A stretch of 32,385 bases of DNA from Chthoniobacterales bacterium (GTDB lineage Bacteria > Verrucomicrobiota > Verrucomicrobiia > Chthoniobacterales > JACTMZ01): NCBI GenBank assembly GCA_014879535.1, contig JACSRX010000050.1, forward strand, positions 1 through 32,385, given 5' to 3'. Numbering within the stretch: the first letter of the stretch is position 1; every line of letters begins with the position of its first letter. Both the position numbers and the translations under genes were made by a program. Below the pieces are notes generated by a model. It had not been told where the DNA came from. It did not search any database and saw only the letters and a list, made by a program, of their open reading frames with translations. Positions 29,488-32,385 of the stretch are shown here, piece by piece.

Positions 29488-30588
29488 TCAGGAAAGACGC
29501 AACTCGCCCGCGGTCATCCCGTGGGCCTCGGCCACGGCCGGCACGGTGAGGACACCTTCATGCACGTTGATGCCGCCGCGGAGGGCGGGCACCTTGTCGC
29601 AGGATGCGGCCAAGCCGAGGTCGGCGATCATCTCCACATAGCGCGCCGTGACATTGGTGAGCGCCTGCGTGGCCGTGCGGGCGTAGGCGCCGGGCATGTT
29701 GGCCACGCAGTAGTGCATCACGCCCTCCTCGACGTAGGTCGGATGCTCGTGGGTGGTCGGACGCGAGGTCTCGGCGCATCCGCCCTGGTCGATGGCGATG
29801 TCCACAAACACGCTGCCCGGTTTCATGCAGCGCAACATCCCGCGGGTGATGAGCCGCGGCGCCCGCGCACCCGGAACGAGGACGGCGCCGATGAGAAGAT
29901 CGACCTGCGGAAGCACCTCGGTCAGGTGCGACTCGCTGGAATAAAGGGTGTGCGCGGTGTGCAGGGTGATGTCGAGGAACCGCATCCGCTCGAGGTCGAC
30001 CTCGAGGATGGTGACGTCGGCGCCGAGGCCCTGGGCCATGCGTGCGGCGTTGATGCCCGAGGTGCCGCCGCCGATGACCACGACCTTGCCGGGGAGCACG
30101 CCGGGCACGCCGCCCAGCAGCACGCCGGTGCCCCCGTTGTGCTTGGCGAGGCAGTTCGCGCCGACCACCACGGACATGCGGCCGGCAATCTCACTCATCG
30201 GTTCGAGCAACGGCAGACGGCGGTTGATTTCAATCGTCTCGTAGGCGAGTCCCGTCACACCGCTCGCAAGCATCGCCTCGGTGAGCGTTTTGTCCGCCGC
30301 GAGATGGAGGTAGGTGAAAAGAACCTGGCCCCGCCGCAGCAGGGGGATTTCCGACGGCTGGGGCTCCTTGACCTTGACGACGAGATCGGACGAAAACGCC
30401 TCCTCGTGCGTGCCGACCATCTCGGCACCCGCCGTCTCGTAGTCCGCATCCGGATAACCGCATCCGGCGCCGGCTCCGCGCTCAACCAGCACGCGGTGGC
30501 CGCGTTTGGTCAGTTGATAGGCTGTGGCGGGAAGCAGGGCGACACGGTGCTCCTGCTTTTTGACTTCACGGGGGACTCCAACAATCAT
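29488..30588 (-). CDS. ald: alanine dehydrogenase
   Basis: This 366-residue enzyme has the length and motifs of L-alanine dehydrogenase, which interconverts alanine and pyruvate plus ammonia with NAD. The N-terminal domain starts 'MIVGVPREVKKQEHRVALLP' and continues 'LVVKVKEPQPSEIPLLRRGQ', with the catalytic Lys. The conserved 'LFTYLHLAADKTLTEAML' holds the catalytic His. The Rossmann motif is 'VVVIGGGTSGINAARMAQGLG', shortened here to its 20-residue core, and 'SVFVDIAIDQGGCAET' follows. The start at 30588 was chosen from alignment with family N-termini; the frame upstream is not coding. It is monocistronic on the minus strand. Confidence 0.96.
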   Translation of the reverse strand: MIVGVPREVKKQEHRVALLPATAYQLTKRGHRVLVERGAGAGCGYPDADYETAGAEMVGTHEEAFSSDLVVKVKEPQPSEIPLLRRGQVLFTYLHLAADKTLTEAMLASGVTGLAYETIEINRRLPLLEPMSEIAGRMSVVVGANCLAKHNGGTGVLLGGVPGVLPGKVVVIGGGTSGINAARMAQGLGADVTILEVDLERMRFLDITLHTAHTLYSSESHLTEVLPQVDLLIGAVLVPGARAPRLITRGMLRCMKPGSVFVDIAIDQGGCAETSRPTTHEHPTYVEEGVMHYCVANMPGAYARTATQALTNVTARYVEMIADLGLAASCDKVPALRGGINVHEGVLTVPAVAEAHGMTAGELRLS

Positions 30589-30661
30589 AGGGGACGATCC
30601 TTTTAGCACGATCCGGTCCGGATTGGACAGCATTAACGGGTTGCGACGGGGGCCGCCCCGG

Positions 30662-30949
30662 TCAGTTTTCCTCCTCCAACCGCTCGGCCAGCCACTGCTT
30701 GATCATGCTCTGGTAGTTCAGATAACGGGAGCGCGCCACGCGCTTGATGCGGGCAAGCATGCGGGGATCGAACCGGAGGGTCACCGTGGCGGACTCGCGG
30801 GCGTCGCCCTTGAGGATGGATGCGTTCATCAGCTTCGGATCGAGGCTGTGCTGCAGCCAGAATGCGGACTCGCCGGTCTCGGCGTCAAAGTCCGGAACCT
30901 CGGACCACGCACGGAGCGTGCGCAGATCATCACCGCCGCTATTCGTCAT
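30662..30949 (-). CDS. BrnA/CopG-like antitoxin
   Basis: This 95-residue protein has an acidic N-terminal half and a C-terminal ribbon-helix-helix-like segment: 'SATVTLRFDPRMLARIKRVA', followed by 'YLNYQSMIKQWLAERL'. This is typical of BrnA/CopG-type antitoxins, which bind DNA and neutralise the partner toxin. It starts 11 bases inside the upstream toxin gene, so the pair is cotranscribed with the toxin first. There are several family possibilities. The toxin identity makes BrnA the best call. Confidence 0.72.
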   Translation of the reverse strand: MTNSGGDDLRTLRAWSEVPDFDAETGESAFWLQHSLDPKLMNASILKGDARESATVTLRFDPRMLARIKRVARSRYLNYQSMIKQWLAERLEEEN

Positions 30950-31205
30950 TTTTGCGTTCGAAGAAGTTCTCCTCGTCCTTCGTCATCGGCCGTGCGGCGA
31001 TCACACGCAGGCTTTTGCCGTCGGTCCAGAAGACGCTGAAGATGCCGCGCCCGTCGGCCGAGCGTCCCAGGTTGAAATACCGCGCCTCGCCGTGCTCGAA
31101 ATCCGGGAGCAGGCGCAGGCTGAAGGGATCCTCGAAGGATTCCTCGATGGCCCGCGGGGTCAGCACCTTCAGGTCGAAGGGAGCGTCGAGCCAGTCGAAT
31201 TCCAT
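30939..31205 (-). CDS. BrnT-like toxin
   Basis: This 88-residue protein resembles BrnT toxins, which are RelE-fold ribonucleases. It has an N-terminal 'EFDWLDAP', a 'IEESFEDPFSLRLLPDFEHG' helix region, then 'RYFNLGRSADGRGIFSVFWT' and 'SLRVIAARPMTKDEENFFER', which match the core strand and the RxIsAR-type C-terminal segment. The usual 'KHGVsFeeA' helix is present only loosely, so it may be a divergent member. It lies upstream of and overlaps the antitoxin, as in brnTA loci. It is 22 bases downstream of the glyoxalase gene on the same strand. Confidence 0.7.
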   Translation of the reverse strand: MEFDWLDAPFDLKVLTPRAIEESFEDPFSLRLLPDFEHGEARYFNLGRSADGRGIFSVFWTDGKSLRVIAARPMTKDEENFFERKNDE

Positions 31206-31227
31206 GGCGCCTCCCGGTTGCGCGCCC

Positions 31228-31608
31228 TCAGCGGGGCGACTGGATCAACTCGATCTCGTAGCCCTCCGGGGCGTCGATGAAGGCGAAAACCGTGCCGGTG
31301 GACGTGGTGGTCGGACCATCCGAAAGCGGATACCCCTTGGCGGCGGATGAAGCGGCGAATTTTTCCAGATCCTGCACCTCGAATGCCAGATGGGTGATGT
31401 CGGTCCCGACCACCACCGGACCGCTCCCGGGGAAGCAGCAGATCTCGATGAGTTCCTCGCTTTGCGGGGCCTTGAGGAACACGAGCTCGGAGCCCCGCGG
31501 GGATTTGTGGCGCCGGATTTCCTCCAACCCGAGGACGTCCTTGTAGAAGTTCACCGTGCGGTCGAGGTCCTGCACGCGGTAGCGGGTGTGGAGCAGCTTC
31601 GTGACCAT
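31228..31608 (-). CDS. glyoxalase I/VOC-family protein (lactoylglutathione lyase-like)
   Basis: This 126-residue VOC-superfamily protein has the four metal positions of glyoxalase I: His in 'LLHTRYRVQDLDRTVNFY', Glu in 'GSELVFL', His in 'DITHLAFEVQDL' and Glu in 'GYEIELIQSPR'. It would isomerise the hemithioacetal of methylglyoxal and glutathione or a related thiol adduct. No glyoxalase II is nearby. The start at 31608 was chosen by family N-terminus; a longer frame exists. It precedes the toxin-antitoxin pair on the same strand with a 22-base gap, so some readthrough is possible. Confidence 0.9.
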   Translation of the reverse strand: MVTKLLHTRYRVQDLDRTVNFYKDVLGLEEIRRHKSPRGSELVFLKAPQSEELIEICCFPGSGPVVVGTDITHLAFEVQDLEKFAASSAAKGYPLSDGPTTTSTGTVFAFIDAPEGYEIELIQSPR

Positions 31609-31650
31609 GGGATACACCTATCACACCGGCTGGCCGCTTGTCTGCCCGTT

Positions 31651-32385
31651 TCAAGGGACGCCCGGGGCGGACTGTCCCCATGCATGCACCTGGTCGAGAA
31701 TGATCTCCGCCATGCCCGGGTCGGTGCCGACCGCCCTCGAATAGTAGAGTTCACGGTCGCCGAGGACATGCGGGTTGTGCCGCTCCCGGGCCTCCGCGGT
31801 TCCTCCCGCAGGGAGACCGAGCAAATTGGGGATGTCCTCGTCGCTGTGCAGGCCGTCGGAGATGAAGAACGGCACCGCGATCACCTGCCGACGGGTGGTG
31901 ATCGTCCGCCAATCCCCGATGCGCGGCGATGTCTCCATGAACGCCCCGTGCACCTCGGCGAAAAGCCGGCGCGCCCGGACGGCATTCACTTGGGCCTCCA
32001 CCCCCTCCGAACTGCGGGCGTCGAGCGGCGTCCCGTGACCGAGGACAAGCAGCGCCGCCTCCGCAGAAGCAATCCCCGGCGCCGCCTCCCGCGCACGGTG
32101 CAGCAGCACCTCGGTCATCCGCGGATGACACCCGACAGGCCGGCAGAGGCGGAGCACCTGGCCGCTGGGCCTCGTCGTGACCGGACCGCTGAGCGCGAGT
32201 TCCTTCGGGATCACGTTGCGGACAAAGTATCCCTCGACGGTGAAATTCGGAACAAGGAACACCTCGGGCTGTGTCAGCGAATCCAGAACCCCACGCATCC
32301 CCGGCTCCTCCTTCCAGAACCCGCACGCCACGGCGCCGAACAGCCTGGAAGCGCCCAGGCGCGCCGCCAGCCGACGCGTCGGCTG
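31651..32385 (-). CDS. CbiX-type sirohydrochlorin chelatase, 5' end outside window
   Basis: The visible 244 codons run to the stop at 31651, and the 5' end lies beyond base 32385. The sequence shows the CbiX/chelatase pattern: 'LVLGHGTPLDARSSEGVEAQ' with the conserved His of HGT, 'VIAVPFFISDGLHSDEDIPN' and, before these, 'VFLVPNFTVEGYFVRNVIP' from the end of a first domain. Two related halves suggest a duplicated chelatase of the CbiX long type, which inserts Co or Fe into sirohydrochlorin for B12 or siroheme synthesis. No other cobalamin genes are in the window. The metal cannot be read from the sequence. Confidence 0.85.
   Translation of the reverse strand, partial: QPTRRLAARLGASRLFGAVACGFWKEEPGMRGVLDSLTQPEVFLVPNFTVEGYFVRNVIPKELALSGPVTTRPSGQVLRLCRPVGCHPRMTEVLLHRAREAAPGIASAEAALLVLGHGTPLDARSSEGVEAQVNAVRARRLFAEVHGAFMETSPRIGDWRTITTRRQVIAVPFFISDGLHSDEDIPNLLGLPAGGTAEARERHNPHVLGDRELYYSRAVGTDPGMAEIILDQVHAWGQSAPGVP

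Overview
The window reads as a bacterial chromosome of high GC, with dense gene packing and many 4-bp start/stop overlaps. The gene families (secreted haloacid dehalogenase with an FPIFD motif, GSDH-type sugar dehydrogenase, HECGH membrane peptidase, prepilin-like protein, RyR/DUF4071 protein) suggest a Gram-negative, non-proteobacterial lineage. Verrucomicrobiota is my best guess, but this is inference because no rRNA or other taxonomic marker is present. There are 37 supportable protein genes. I saw no tRNA, rRNA, CRISPR array or IS element. The longest gap between called genes is 167 bases (1690-1856), so no stretch of 300 bases lacks a gene.

Region 1 (1 to about 2969) is the tail of an integron gene-cassette array. 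Five small + strand genes of visibly lower GC are separated by attC recombination sites. Three of the sites share the same long hairpin core, with compensatory base changes, as in sedentary chromosomal integrons. The integrase and attI are not in the window and would lie to the left. The cassette genes are a membrane protein, a DUF4279-like protein, an unknown soluble protein, an XRE-HTH/GIY-YIG fusion and a small secreted protein.

Region 2 (2958-5598, +) holds a secreted unknown, an exported type II haloacid dehalogenase, an 85-residue Gly/Ala-repeat protein and an SGNH hydrolase. Region 3 (5605-11494) holds an RND multidrug pump (membrane fusion lipoprotein plus inner-membrane transporter, minus strand), divergent from an AsmA-like protein.

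Region 4 (11501-20220) is a run of nine minus-strand genes headed by a zinc/manganese ABC importer (znuA, znuC, znuB). It continues through an alpha/beta hydrolase, an M24 peptidase, a zinc membrane peptidase, thiD, purD and an S41-like protein that lacks both catalytic residues. Most junctions overlap by 4 bp. A Fur/Zur-family regulator is divergent from znuA, so zinc may control a much longer unit than the transporter.

Region 5 (20331-24483) holds a prepilin-like protein, a sugar dehydrogenase, a metallophosphoesterase, a CBM9-like protein and the fluoride exporter crcB with a DUF190 gene. Region 6 (24531-29476, +) is the most unusual: a TIR-transmembrane-Sel1 protein, a lipoprotein, a RyR-DUF4071-class III nucleotidyl cyclase protein and a transglutaminase-like protein in one co-directional cluster. 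It looks like an uncharacterised signalling or conflict system. Region 7 (29488-32385, minus) holds alanine dehydrogenase, a BrnT/BrnA-like toxin-antitoxin pair, a glyoxalase and a CbiX-type chelatase cut by the window edge.
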